Below, piece after piece: positions 1 to 10,700 of a DNA stretch of 64,000 nt. The stretch comes from Aphelenchoides besseyi (lineage: Eukaryota; Nematoda; Chromadorea; Rhabditida; Aphelenchoididae). The DNA lies in assembly GCA_024699855.1 (NCBI GenBank), contig JAMPIQ010000003.1, positions 4,774,001 through 4,838,000 of the forward strand. Direction: 5' to 3'. The notes beneath the pieces are model-generated. The model had not been told where the DNA came from. It saw nothing but the letters and a program-made list of their open reading frames with translations, and did no database searches. Every line of letters starts with the position of its first letter. The first letter of the stretch is position 1. A program made the translations under genes and the position numbers.

Positions 1-1053
1 GCAATCGAATGGAAGAGCGATGATGAGTTCACAGCATCAAGAGGATGGCTTGAAAAGTTCTTAAACCGTCACAAGCTCGTTTCTCGACGTCCAACAACCG
101 CTTGTCAAAAGGAACCATCGGAATACGCACAAAAGATCGTCGACTTCATTCTTTTTGTATCCAAATTGACTCAAGACAATGAATTTACTCAACGGATGCG
201 ATGGACGAGACAGCCGTTTGGTTGGACGCATCAAACTCGTTAACTGTGGATGCAAAAGGAGTAAAACAGGTCAACAATTTGCTTATTTCTTTGCTATTTG
301 TATTTAGGTTCCGGTGAAGACAACAGAACATGACAAAATGAGAGTAACGGTCATTCTTACTGGTCGTTCCGATGGCTACAAATGTCCACCGTTTGTTTTG
401 CTTCAGCGCAAGCGTCGTGACAAACTGATTGTTCAAAATTTAAAAAGATAAAATTGGGATGCTATGGAACCAATTGGGTGAATGACGAGACCATTGATGA
501 TTATCTGAAGACTATTCTTGGACCCAGTTTGTTTGGAAACTGTCTGCTTGCTTGGGGTTCTGCTCGAGCTCACATTTCTGACTCTACGAAAAAGACGGTC
601 AACTCACCTCGAATCAAAAAGCAGTAATTCCGGGCGGTACAACAAAATTTATTCAGGTTTGTTAAAAGTTTTTTACTCATTGTTTGTTTCTGACTATTTA
701 GGCTCCGGATGTGGTATGGAATGCGAGTTTTAAATCGAAAATAAGAACTTAATGCGAGGATTGGATGCTTCACGGTGAAAAGCCCACGACTAAAGGAGGT
801 AATCCTTCCGCTCCTTCGTTAGAACTTTACTTAGAGTGGATTCAAACGGCATGGAATGCAATTTCGCCTACACAATCGTCAATTCGTTTAAACAGTGCGC
901 TCTGACAACTGCTCCCGATGGTTCGGAAGATGATATGATTGAATGTTTCAAGCCTAATGATCCCATTCCACAAGGCCGCGAATTACTCACAACTGCTCGT
1001 CTAAACGAAGCCAACGCGAATGTGAACGATTTACTCGAAGGAAATCAAACATC
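1..1053 (+). pseudogene. pogo/Tigger-like (CENP-B/Tc5-type) DNA transposase, broken, 5' end outside the window
   Basis: Read across frames, this stretch gives a CENP-B/Tc5-type DNA-binding tail (FTASRGWLEKFLNRH, about 31-75) followed by a DDE_1 endonuclease core. MDETAVWLDASNSLTVD (about 196-246) matches the first catalytic Asp region of this superfamily, and VKTTEHDKMRVTVILTG (about 311-361) follows after a short intron-like gap. LLAWGSARAH (about 547-576) is the second Asp region, VIPGGTTKFIQ precedes another intron (about 658-701), and the tail ends at NANVNDLLEGNQT. The protein normally cuts and pastes its own element. A frame change near 180-195 and stops near 450 and 733 mean no full protein can be made. 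Family is recognised from motif order. Terminal repeats were not found because the left end is missing. Confidence 0.75.
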
Positions 1054-1068
1054 TATGAGGATAAACTC

Positions 1069-2316
1069 ATGCTTTTAAGTGAAGACGCCAGCACGGCAAT
1101 CACCAAAACGACAAAGGCAGTCGAAATTTTCAAAACAGCTCAACTTGACTTGCATCAGATAACTTCGAACAACGAGGAAGTAAACAACTTCGGATCGAAA
1201 TTCAAACTTCTGGATGGACACCCCGTCGGAAATCTGTTTGGAATGAACTGGGCCCTTGATACGGACAACTTCATGATTCGATGGCCAAAATACGACAATT
1301 CTAAACTACTAACCAAATGGCAAATCTTCAAGTATTACTCATCCGTATATGATCCCTTTGAGTTAGCCTCTCCCGCTTCATCAGAAGCAAAGTACGTTTT
1401 TCATCAGGTTTGCCACCTCGCAATCTAGAAGGCACGGGAACCCACCAAACTCTACGACTGGAACACCATAATTCAAGATGAGAATATCACACGAGCATAG
1501 AAGATCGCTCTTCTCAACAACGACGATCAAGTCCTAACAATCCAGCGACACATCAATATTGACATTCAAGAACCAGTTATATTGCATTTCTATACCGACG
1601 CTAACAAAAGAGCTTTCGGACTTGCCATCTACATAAAAGAAAGCAACGTCTCATCTCTTCTGATGGCCAAAAGTCTTGTCACACCTTGGCAGAAGATGAC
1701 AATTCCCAAACTTGAGTTAACAGCTGCATATCTCGCCTGTAAACTCATGAAATTTTTAACGGAAGAGCTGAACCACCTGAAGCTTGAAAAAATCATCCAT
1801 TGGATCGACTCCAAATGCGAGCTGAACAAATCAGTCGACGGAAAAACACGAGGAATCACGCTTCGCACACCGAAAGGAAACATCACACAGCGATCGCTCA
1901 ATCATATCTACTTACTGGAGATCAGATCAACTACCATCGGAGAAAAGAAAACTGACGATGCGAAAAACGAAAATCCCAAACCCATCACGCAATAACGACA
2001 CCACACATACAGTATTACGATTTCTGTTAAACTCAACTGTTTCCGGTATCTGTGGCAGCATCACTACTTGACCTCGCTACACGAACGTTTCAACTCGACG
2101 AGTCAGCAGACGCGAAGCCTTCAAGTCGGAGAAGCTGTGATCATAGCCGAAGAGCCGCGTCACCGGAATGAATGGAAACTCGGACGAATTGAACGCTTGT
2201 TCTATGGAAGCGATCAGATCGCGACGACGACTATCAAACGAGCGGTCGCTACATTTTATCCATTGGAAACCGAACTCTCGATTCCCAAACCTCAACCAAT
2301 GGAGAGAGCCCAGTAG
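1069..2316 (+). pseudogene. Bel/Pao retrotransposon pol remnant: RT tail, RNase H, integrase C-terminal domain
   Basis: Three pieces of a Bel/Pao polyprotein lie in order. 1069-1428 resembles the RT connection region (VGNLFGMNWALDTD, then ILKYYSSVYDPFEL-type residues, here IFKYYSSVYDPFELASP). 1582-1830 is an RNase H domain: FYTDANKRAFGLAIY, AKSLVTPWQKMTIPKLEL, then WIDSKCEL, which supply the family's catalytic acidic residues. 2056-2316 is the basic C-terminal domain (DUF5641-like) found after Bel/Pao integrases: YLTSLHERF, WKLGRIERLFYGSDQ, ATFYPLE. Most of RT and the integrase core are missing between 1990 and 2050. The same C-terminal piece recurs at 43376-43643. This is a dead copy of a copy-and-paste element. 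Confidence 0.75.
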
Positions 2317-2563
2317 GCCCGGAAAGCGAACGAGGACCAGCGAAGACGCGGACGTCAGTTCGAGCCCGACGACACCCAATGACAAGATTTCATTATGCAT
2401 AAACTGTATGTTAGTTGTTAAACTCCTCGGTTTTTACCTCCTTCTCTTTGCCACCCAATTTGTTTGCACTTTGTTGTTCACAGCCGACCGAAAGGCCTAC
2501 CGTTCGCTCGTTGAAATGCTGATTGTAGGTCAATTTGCCAAATTTGCTCTTACCGACCCTTAA
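2168..2563 (+). CDS. 131-aa ORF overlapping the Bel/Pao tail, with one predicted membrane segment
   Basis: This open frame begins inside the integrase-tail domain in another frame and runs past its stop. The second half has a strongly hydrophobic run (MLVVKLLGFYLLLFATQF, about residues 81-98) that could span a membrane. The ORF is also open, with almost the same protein, at 43495-43890. Some Bel/Pao elements carry a third ORF after pol. Whether this is one, or a chance open frame kept only because the copies are recent, cannot be decided from two near-identical copies. Confidence 0.3.
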   Translation: MNGNSDELNACSMEAIRSRRRLSNERSLHFIHWKPNSRFPNLNQWREPSRPGKRTRTSEDADVSSSPTTPNDKISLCINCMLVVKLLGFYLLLFATQFVCTLLFTADRKAYRSLVEMLIVGQFAKFALTDP

Positions 2564-2640
2564 GGTCGGGATTTCTCCTGTTGTTTCGCCCAGTGATCCA
2601 TTATCTCGTTCGTGTTTGTGTTAAAATAAAGATTTATTAA

Positions 2641-2969
2641 CCCAAGTTTGAGGAGTTGAAGAAAACCTTTCGAAAGGAACTTAGAGGACGCGGAATTCCT
2701 TACAACGGTGCGTTGATCGACGTAGTACGCTGTTAGGGAATCTTCGACTCGACAAAACAGATCACAAACACCGAACAAGGTCCACCGGAAAAAGAGGTCA
2801 AAGATCTTTTGGACGATTGATCACAGGATCAGGAAATCAAGAAGACTTACTTAACTGGAAGACGAGTTGAATTGGCCGAAGAATTAAGTCAGTTAATTTC
2901 ATTAATTGAACTTTCTCATTAAGTCATTTAGAACGTGTTCGTTACATTCAAGAAAATTTGTTGACTAAT
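2641..2969 (+). pseudogene. Gene-like coding remnant with a spliceable intron, inside the Bel/Pao 3' repeat
   Basis: One frame reads as ordinary protein (EELKKTFRKELRGRGIPYNG, then GIFDSTKQITNTEQGPPEKE, then LTGRRVELAEEL) interrupted by only two stops, near 2734 and 2818. In the second genomic copy (43968-44300) an intron with GTGAGT and TTTAG ends follows AEEL, and the frame continues with RVRYIQEKL. Here the donor reads GTCAGT. The family was not recognised. It may be a captured host gene fragment or an uncharacterised element ORF. Both copies carry the same stops, so the damage predates the duplication. Confidence 0.4.
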
Positions 2970-3085
2970 TGATCTTCGTATGGTTGTTGTTTTGAATTGA
3001 CCAATGAATCTTGGCGATTTGCTTGATGTGAATTGAAGATGAGAGAAATTTGCGGTTGAGGAATTTACTGTCGCATCTGAAAGTG

Positions 3086-3992
3086 AAAGGGCGACCGATT
3101 AGCGAAGCGCCGTCTCTCGCGCTCCTTTCGCTCATTCACCGCTTTAGCGTTCAGTTGATACTTTTGCGGGCGAAATTTCTGACCTTGCGCTTCCACGATA
3201 AAACCCCCAAACTTTTTTGCCGTTTACCGTAAAAAAGGAAAGCTCGTTAGCCACCACGCGATATTCACGCATACTGTATGCCAAAAAACGCGCCTTTTAA
3301 GAGGAATCTGATGGTGTTATCAGTTTTTGCTAAGCGGTACCCTGCGTGGACTTATGGGCCTTTGAAGTTCCATGCAAATTGCGTGCTTTTTTGGTACCTC
3401 GTTCTCGATTTTAAGGGGAAATGTAGGAAAAACAATGATCCAAAATTTCACGTTCTTTTTTGCCTTTGTGTGAAATTGCTACCGTCTTGAAATTGCTTTG
3501 ATTGAAAAGAAAACGCGCAAAATCGCTTATCTGCTTGTTTTTGGTCGATGTCCGAACTCATTTTTTGGCAAGTGGACGTGCTTTTTTTTTTGGTCGGCGT
3601 TCTGGTCGCTCTCCAATACGAGTTGATATAAGATTTACAAATCACGATCCAAATCGTTTCCTGGTTCGTTCAGTGGTTGGGCCGTTGGCTTTGAACCTTC
3701 CGGTGCAAATCCAGCGCGTTCGAACTGAACAAGCGGGTTCGATTCACAGAGCGGTCAAATCACAAGATATCAAAGGCAAAAAAGGTTAATTAGATCGGAT
3801 CAAAGCCGGCCGTTTGCATTTTTTCGATTAGTTTTGCAATCGTTTGTAATGCTAATCAATTTCAAGCAGTAGTTTGATTAAATCAGTTGGAGTATTGAAG
3901 TGAACCTGAAAAGTTTACTGTGACAACAATTAAAGGTGTTGGCGCGCTTTGTCGGGAGTAAAGATGCAAGAGAAGCAATAATACTGCTCGCA
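3086..3992 (+). repeat. Dispersed ~0.9-kb repeat, copy A
   Basis: This copy matches 38779-39685 and, from 3170, 39763-40585, at a constant offset of 35693 to copy B. It contains an open frame at 3502-3789 (EQAGSIHRAVKSQDIKGKKG at the end) preserved in all three copies, and poly-T tracts. No transposase, reverse transcriptase or terminal inverted repeats were found, so the class is unknown. Unlike copies B and C it lacks the ~75-base tail that begins after ATACTGCTCGCA. Confidence 0.8.
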
Positions 3993-4167
3993 GTATCGTT
4001 TGAAATCAAAATACGAAACACGCTGCACTTTCCCAGTTCTATAAAACAATTTCCCTCATCTCGACTCTGTCGACATTTCGTTTCAACACTTGTCGACCGG
4101 AAATGCCTTTGCTTTCGATTTTTTTGGTTCTTTCGGTGCAATTATTTCGTCTATTTTCTATTAATGA

Positions 4168-4377
4168 TGCCGGTTTTTATCTATTTCTACGGATGAAGAT
4201 CTTAAGGTAATCGAAAGAATTGTCCGATTTCTCAAAGAGCACGATGAGCACCAGTACATTCGCTACAATCGAAGATATTTGTCCAAATTTACTGACACAG
4301 CCGACGATGCTATCCAATGGCCAAGGATCAAGAACTGGTGCCCCGAACAAAGAGCTATTATTCTTGCGGTAATCAAA
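4168..4377 (+). other. Short coding-like open stretch, family not recognised
   Basis: An open frame gives an even, charged sequence (VIERIVRFLKEHDEHQYIRY, then IQWPRIKNWCPEQRAIILAV) that looks like a real exon. It is followed by GTAATC, which could be a donor. A second open stretch at about 4441-4566 (TSDTWFYQVRIPVPSVISLI) lies downstream in another frame. No start codon or other exon could be tied to it. It may be a gene fragment or the 5' part of the non-LTR element that follows. Confidence 0.25.
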
Positions 4378-4659
4378 TGAGTATGAAGAGATCGGGATGA
4401 GTTGGGCCTTTTTGTTCATTTGTGTGCAAGAAACGAGCTTGTAAACAAAGAGGAAACTCGTACATCGGATACATGGTTTTATCAAGTTCGAATTCCAGTT
4501 CCGTCTGTGATATCACTCATTCGCACGAAACGAGAGTTACAGCACGGCTCGTTTAGAAGCGTTAACTGACGATTATTTCGGTGGAGAAACATCTAACCGC
4601 CTTTCGAAAGTTAGTTTCGTCTTCTTGTTCTTTCTCTATTTGTTTTTCCTTCAGACAAA

Positions 4660-5216
4660 GTCCTTACCCGCGTGATTACCAAACGAGTCGACGACGTTGT
4701 TGCTCATCAACTTCCGGTGGAACAGGCGGGCTTTCGGAAGACGTTTTCAACAGTCGATCACATTCTTGCTCTCAACCTCCTAGTGGAAAAGAGTCGGGAA
4801 TGGCGTCGACCGCTTCACGTTCTATTTATAGACTTCGCCAAAGCCTTTGATACGGTGAGCTTTGATGCAATTTGGACGGCTCTGACCGCGCTTTTCGGTC
4901 AATAACAAAATGTAGAACAGTAACAGGTGGTCTTTTATTCGTTAGGGTTGAAACCGAGACAATAGAAAAAAGGCCACATTAAGCTTCCGTTTGTTGCTTA
5001 AATACAAGAAATTTTAATGTTCCCGTAGGCGGGAGAAGCTTTTAGATCCGTGAAATCAAGTGATTTCGCGGACAGGCTCTTCGGCACTATGAAGTCGACG
5101 AATGCACAACCCGAATGATTCAACAGCTCTACACCGTCGGAAGTTCATCGGTGGTCATCGGCAATTCAAGCGCCGTATTCAACACACAAAAAGGGGTCCG
5201 GCAGGGCGACATTCTC
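4660..5216 (+). pseudogene. Non-LTR retrotransposon reverse transcriptase fragment, interrupted
   Basis: The central fingers/palm of a LINE-type RT is visible: VLTRVITKRVDDVVAHQLPV, EQAGFRKTFSTVDHI, then FIDFAKAFDTVSFDAIW with the first catalytic Asp. After a 165-base interruption (about 4901-5060) the frame resumes with TTRMIQQLYTVGSSSVVIGN and GVRQGDILS. The interruption starts GTCAAT and ends GACAG, so it could be an intron or a small insertion. The catalytic YADD box is missing because the fragment stops after GVRQGD. A related fragment lies at 40900-41537. A CTTCAG acceptor-like site sits just before the start. Confidence 0.75.
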
Positions 5217-5407
5217 TCGTGGCATATCTCCGGCACAACACGAGAAAGCGCGTCCGAAGAATGGCGATCCAAAGTCTACACACAGGACTGGGCTCACAGT
5301 TTATTGTTGTCCTTCATATCTACTGATATCGAATAAAGGTTCAAATAAATAAAATTTCATTCGGAATACGATCTGTGATTGGTATTCGTTTTGTCGCGAA
5401 GTAATTT

Positions 5408-5977
5408 TTGACGAATATGATTCTATCGGTCGGCCTTGCGGTCAAATCGGCGGTCCCGGGATCATCGTACAAATTGGTGAAACAAAAGTTGGATCCCGAA
5501 AATCCAACCGAGAGAAACAGATACATAGCCATTAGATTTTGGGTCTTATCGCTGACAATTCGGATGATTTACGCCTCGAAATATGCCCTATTACCGATGA
5601 TCGTCCCGAGGGTTTTCGAAGTGCCGAAGATTTGATCCCGCTGGTCATCAAACATGTAGCTCCGGGTTCTGTTGTTTGCACAGACGCTTGGAAGGCCTAC
5701 TCAACACTCAATCAGCACGGATTCGAGCATCGCGTGGTTGGTGATTTCTTCGTTTTGCTTCCTTCTGAATCTTCAGGTTAATCATTCGGATCCAAATAAT
5801 CCTTTTGTTTCCGCCGACGGCACTCATACCAATAAAATCGAATCCTCGTGGCGCTCGTTCAAAAATTATTTCCGGTTGAAACGAGTACCATTGCAAAACT
5901 TCGAACTCGCGGTTACCGAGTACTCCTGGCGCCGTCATTGCCGTATTAACGTATTGATCCGTTCGATTCGCTCGTAA
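5408..5977 (+). pseudogene. Merlin (IS1016/ISXO2-like) DDE transposase, 5'-truncated with one nonsense codon
   Basis: The frame gives IGGPGIIVQIGETKVGSRKS, LGLIADNSDDLRLE, HVAPGSVVCTDAWKAYSTL, then HTNKIESSWRSFKNYF and TEYSWRRHC. These are the ordered motifs of the ISXO2-like/Merlin catalytic domain, with E in QIGETKVG where most members have D. A 41-base intron (GTTGGTGAT to TCTTCAG, about 5739-5779) restores HRVVNHSDP. An in-frame TAG at 5533-5535 falls where relatives have Trp (normally W-V-L-G). The N-terminal zinc-binding region was not found. Flanking inverted repeats were not identified. Merlin elements are known from animal genomes including nematodes. Confidence 0.75.
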
Positions 5978-6322
5978 ACGCAATCAAAGAAACAAACTTT
6001 TCGTCTGTTGGGTTATTCACTCTGGTTGTGCGAAATCTCTAAATTAACTCTCAAACAACAAGCAAACTCCCAACACGAATGTTCCTCTCTTTCTCGGCCT
6101 TTTGAGATCGGTCCATCTTTCAGGGTGAACCGAACGCCGGACCGAAGTGGTCGTCTTACATTTTCTTGCTCCGCGCTTGAACCCGAGTCGTATTCTTCCA
6201 TCTGCGTTTTAGTCGACCCATCTTTCCGTAAATAAACTCTCTTCTATTCACCGACTACTCAACAGCCTAGAGCGCAAACCTAACATCGTCCTGATCATCA
6301 GTTGTTGAAATTCTCCTAATAA

Positions 6323-6703
6323 ATGTCGGCATTGTTTGTCTGTTCGTTGAAAACCCACAAACGTTCCACGGAATTAACTCGATGTTTCAAATGTTTGAAG
6401 TCGGATCATATGGCGAAAGAATGCTCAATAAAGTGCGCCAATTGCTCCGGCAAACATCATCGCTTATTATGTCCAAAATTCAATCGAACGTTAGTGACTA
6501 GCAAAATCGAAGAAGATCGTCCGAAAGATGAGGAACAAGAAGACGAGGTCGAACAAGTGGAAAGAGAGTTGGAAGAAGCCGAACCAACAAAAGCGGAAGA
6601 ACAAAATGCAGACACAAAAGACGAATCGGAAACCTCATATTGTTATACGTCAAAACAGAATGGAAAAATACGACGAACGGAATTGGCACTCATGAGATCA
6701 TAA
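6323..6703 (+). CDS. Retroelement Gag-like zinc-knuckle ORF fragment
   Basis: The 126-aa open frame carries a CCHC knuckle (CFKCLKSDHMAKEC, residues about 22-35) and a second, Bel/Pao-style one (CANCSGKHHRLLC, about 39-51). A very acidic Glu/Lys tail follows (about 64-110). Zinc knuckles of this pairing bind the element's RNA in Gag of Bel/Pao elements. The rest of gag and all of pol are absent nearby, so this is an orphan fragment. A similar knuckle pair sits in the larger Bel/Pao element near 57010-57130. Confidence 0.55.
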   Translation: MSALFVCSLKTHKRSTELTRCFKCLKSDHMAKECSIKCANCSGKHHRLLCPKFNRTLVTSKIEEDRPKDEEQEDEVEQVERELEEAEPTKAEEQNADTKDESETSYCYTSKQNGKIRRTELALMRS

Positions 6704-7275
6704 ATCTCAGTTTCTTGGTCGAGCAATCCTTTCTTATTTTATAACAATTCCCCTTTGGTTTCGTTCTGTTTAATTTCTCAGTTAATGAGATTTTCACCCC
6801 TTGTGCTTTTGCTAATTAGCTATCGATGGTTAGTCGTAGTTGTTTGTTTAGCTGATTGATCAAGGAGCAAAATTCCTTTAACATGTCCTAGTTAGTTTCC
6901 CATGACGTCGATTTCGTTGTTTACTATGCCTCTTGGTCATCGGTTTGCCGGCCGGGAATGTCCGACACGCGGACGACAAAAAGTCGCTCGCTTTGGAGGC
7001 CCGTTGGCCGTCAAATCCCGATCATTAGAAACATCCGCTTCGTCGACGGTCGGATGGTTCCTTTTTGTGATCAGAATGCCTTATCAATTTAATTAAAGTC
7101 TCATCGGCGCCTCTTTACTGCCCGTCAGACTCTTATCTTAACCCATAAAAGGAAGCATCCATCTTCCTTAGGAATCAATTATCAATTATTAGTTACTAAG
7201 TTGTTAACTAGCAATCAATTTCTTCTCTAAAGGTCCGCTAATTCCTTTACACTTTCTAATTGTCATTTAGTTTCG
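6704..7275. other. Intergenic stretch, no gene seen
   Basis: AT-rich DNA with short open frames only. No coding pattern, RNA gene or transposon end was recognised. Confidence 0.5.
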
Positions 7276-7362
7276 ACTTCGCCCACACAGTCGGCGGCTT
7301 TATTTTCGGACCACATCGTTCGTTTTTTTTCGCAAAGTCGACGGCTTTATATTTCGGACTGC
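7276..7362 (+). repeat. Two copies of a ~50-bp motif upstream of gene A
   Basis: The units read roughly CACAGTCGGCGGCTTT then ATTTCGGACCACATCGTTCG, repeated as AAGTCGACGGCTTTAT then ATTTCGGACTGCAATG. The same motif is arrayed before gene B at 12350-12590. It may be a promoter-associated or satellite-like repeat. Confidence 0.6.
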
Positions 7363-7699
7363 AATGTAGTTGTATACTACTACTTTCGGCTCTTTTCGAC
7401 TTTCCCGAAGCTCGCGAAGCAACAATTTTTGCGGATTGAAAGTTTGCAAAACTTTGAAATGTTTCGAACCTGAATACCTCGAACACCGTCCTTGTTAGTC
7501 AAAAAAACTTTCAACTTTTGATTTGGCAATTAATTTCTTTGTGTGAACGATTCTCTTATCGATTATCTTTTATCATGTCAACTTCTTATCTATTATCAAG
7601 ATCGCGCTTTGGCCCCGCTTTGCCCAACATAAGAAACGACATCAACCTTTAATAAATCAGTTATTTCTATTACACTTTGAAGCTTTATCTTCTATATTT

Positions 7700-7701
7700 A
7701 G
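7700..7701 (+). promoter_or_regulatory. Acceptor-like TTTAG just upstream of gene A start
   Basis: TCTATATTTAG ends nine bases before the ATG at 7711. It could be a spliced-leader trans-splice site or the end of a 5' UTR intron. Confidence 0.35.
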
Positions 7702-7710
7702 ATTCAACAA

Positions 7711-10700
7711 ATGGATTGGCAGCTTCTAGTCTGTTTTTTGTGGCTATTGTGTTCTGCCAAAAATGGAAAATGTGACAGTCCAGGTAGTAGTTGTTTGTGA
7801 ATAATACATTAGATTTTATCCGTTACTGCCACAACTTTATGCAAATTATCATTTTTAGAAGAAGCGCTTGTCAACGATTTCAAGGATGCAACTTTGAAGG
7901 TGTTAAAGAAGCCGCCGACTTCTTTTGAAAACATGCGCCAATTTTCAACGGACTCGACTTTGCTGGCAAATAAGGCTTTATCCGTTGGAAGTATTCTGGC
8001 AAAGATTGCGAAGGTAAATTGTTTAAATGAATAAGCTCAAAACATCATTCGTGTATGTTGGGTCGAGCCCTCGAATAGAAGAGAACGTTTATTAAGGAAA
8101 AGACACGGGATTGACAGACCGCTCCTCAGACTGTCTTTCAAGCAAGAGAGGCAAAACGGCACCGAAAGGGAAGCAAAACCGTGATTTCGAGCGGCGGTCA
8201 CAACAGTGTAGACAAAACATAGTTTTATAAATGATTATTCTTACTTTAATTGCACTGACTTTTAACTTTAGGGCAACAGAATTGCCACGGTCACAATGGA
8301 CCAATTGAAGGACGCGCTTGAAAAGATTTCTACTGGTCAGCCAGCTGAAATTCGCTTAGACGATGAATATAGCTTGTTAGACAATTTGAAGCTAGAATAC
8401 TCCTTGGTAGGCTTTTTAAAAAAGACATTGATTGCCAAATTCGACAAAGCTTTAATCTAAACTTTTTAGCGTATTGATGGAGAATTAGAGACCTACTTCA
8501 TTGAACTTCGTCGTAAGTTTGCGATTGCTAATCAAATAATATAACTTTCTGTTTAGGCATGGCAGATTCAAGCCGTGGGGTCGTTATCACGGATTACTTG
8601 ATGGCCAAATGTGCCAGCGAAATAAATTCTCCAAAAGAGATGCTGCTTGTAAGTCAAAGTCTATGAATGTCAATTCGAAGATTTATAATTTCAGTACTTG
8701 AAACTACGCCTTCTTACTCAATGTAGGCTTGATCTCCTCAAAAAAGAACTGCATGGTAATTAAGTTTAAAAACGTGCTATTGTGTAAACAATATTTACTT
8801 TAAAGGAACAGCTGAGGAAGCAAAGCAACTATTCATGAACATCAGTGCGACAATATTCCAGTCCGCCGATGCAGAGCAAAAAGACAAGTGGAAAAGGCTT
8901 CAAAACGGTATTTTATTTTGTATTGGTTCACAATGATTTAATATACTTTTAGAAGTCGAAGAACACAAAAACGCGGTGATGTTGGTGGATGAAATAGCGT
9001 CAGGTCGATTAATACCGAAATCAATACAAGTCATTTGATTATGTTTTAGCAATTAAAGAAGCCGATATCAAAACTCCCGAAGACGCTATTCAAGTCATCG
9101 AGAAAGCTAAGCGTGCTATTGACCTACTTGGTCCAGATAACACGTGTATGCTAAGAAATCTTGCTCACAAACATGATTTTCGTCGTCAAACAATTTTTGA
9201 TGGCGTAGAACTCTTTCGACGTGACATGATTAATATAGTATGTTACTTAAATGTTTTACACATTGGTGTTTAATTTTGGTTTGAATCATTTTTTAACCGA
9301 TCATTTAGACGCTTCTAAATTCCTTCTGTTTGAGACTTTTGGGAGAAGATGGTGAGTTTCAAATCATATGTCATATTTTAGTTTTACTTTGCGCATAATA
9401 CCATGAGTTTTAGAGGGTACTGTTCTTACCAAAATGAATGATTTCTTTAACACCGTGAAGGAAATCGAGTCCCATGTTGTAGAATATGCAAGTATTGTGC
9501 TTGTAAGTAAAAAATCATTTTAATAATTACTTTATTATAAAACTGATTGTTTAGGAAAGGTACTGGAATCAAACTATCCCAAAGATCAGTTACTTCGCTT
9601 TTGCAAGTATGTTTTAAATTTTTTAAAATAACCACAATTCTAAGCTAACTATAAAATTGCTGTCCAACACAGCTTTCATTGTTTATAATCCAAATTTTTC
9701 TAACTTAGACAACAACATCAAAACAAAGGACTTCAACAAGACCGCAATCCAGTTCAGAGACAAGCTCGATCAATTCGGTCAAGAAGAGTCGGCTCATTCT
9801 GTGTACATATTTAAAAGCTATGCGAAAGAGGTATAAGTTTCACGTCAGTTTTACTCATTTCTGCTCGATTTAGATGTATCCTCTAATAAAATTCTTCGAT
9901 TTCACTTGTCCACAGGATATTTGCTACTATAACGCTTATGAATTTGTGGCAGTTTTGGTCGTGCGCATCAAAGACATTGATCAGGAGCAGCTTGGAACCC
10001 GAGTCATGCAAGGAAAGGAATGGGTGAATCAGCGAGCAAAACAAATCGTTGATTCGATCGAGTACGTTTCTGAAAGCATTCGATCTTAATTGATGTTTTA
10101 GTGCCAGATCAGACGCTGCCACTGCACTAGCAATCCTCAAAAACGTGCAAACTTCCGTGGACTTTTCATCGTCACCATTCAAGGCGTATGGCCTGATAAG
10201 AGACTGGGAAAGTGCGTTCTTCTACTTTTTCACGTATCCCACTCTACCAGTCGGATTAGCTCCATACAACATTACAACTCTCAACTCGACTCAAGTTTTA
10301 ATTTGGCCTGAAAGGTTTTTTTATCAATGGAATGGAAAATTGACGAAACTCAGTGAGATTGTTGAATTTTTCATGTTTCTATAAACTTTACCGGAAATAT
10401 TGTAGCATCAAATTTAATGAAAGAAATTCTGAAATCCATATTCGGCATTCAATTCAGCGGATTTAATAAAAAGTATCGTGTTAACATAGAAATTATTGTT
10501 GATTGTTTAGTTTTGATGAGCAATCGAGGAAAAGGTCAATGTAACTATCATGTGTTCTACAGGGTGGTTAAAAATGAACTCCCACTTTTTTCCCGAAAAA
10601 AATTTTTGAAATGAAAAATTGGAAAAATCGGTTAGTTTTGTTAAATTGTTATGGGCTACAATGCTCAAGAAAAAGCGAAGTTTGTTGGTGTGTTCATTGA

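Larger units (their letters stand above)
2049..3061 (+). repeat. Bel/Pao 3'-end dispersed repeat, copy 1
   Basis: This block is nearly identical to 43376-44454 at a constant offset of 41327 up to about 2935, after which small indels and one ~70-base length difference appear. It covers the integrase tail, a hydrophobic downstream ORF, an AATAAA-type signal near 2626 and a gene-like stretch described separately. The junctions do not show clear LTR ends. It could be an unusually long 3' UTR/LTR or a segment duplicated together with the element. Confidence 0.8.

Noticed and set aside
2077..2400. 107-codon minus-strand frame over the Bel/Pao tail
   Set aside because: It is the antisense shadow of the integrase C-terminal domain, which has clear family motifs.
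5533..5535. TAG read as an amino acid (altered genetic code)
   Set aside because: TAG is used as the plausible true stop of the EF-hand and SLC17 genes and of the gene at 60910, so reassignment is unlikely.
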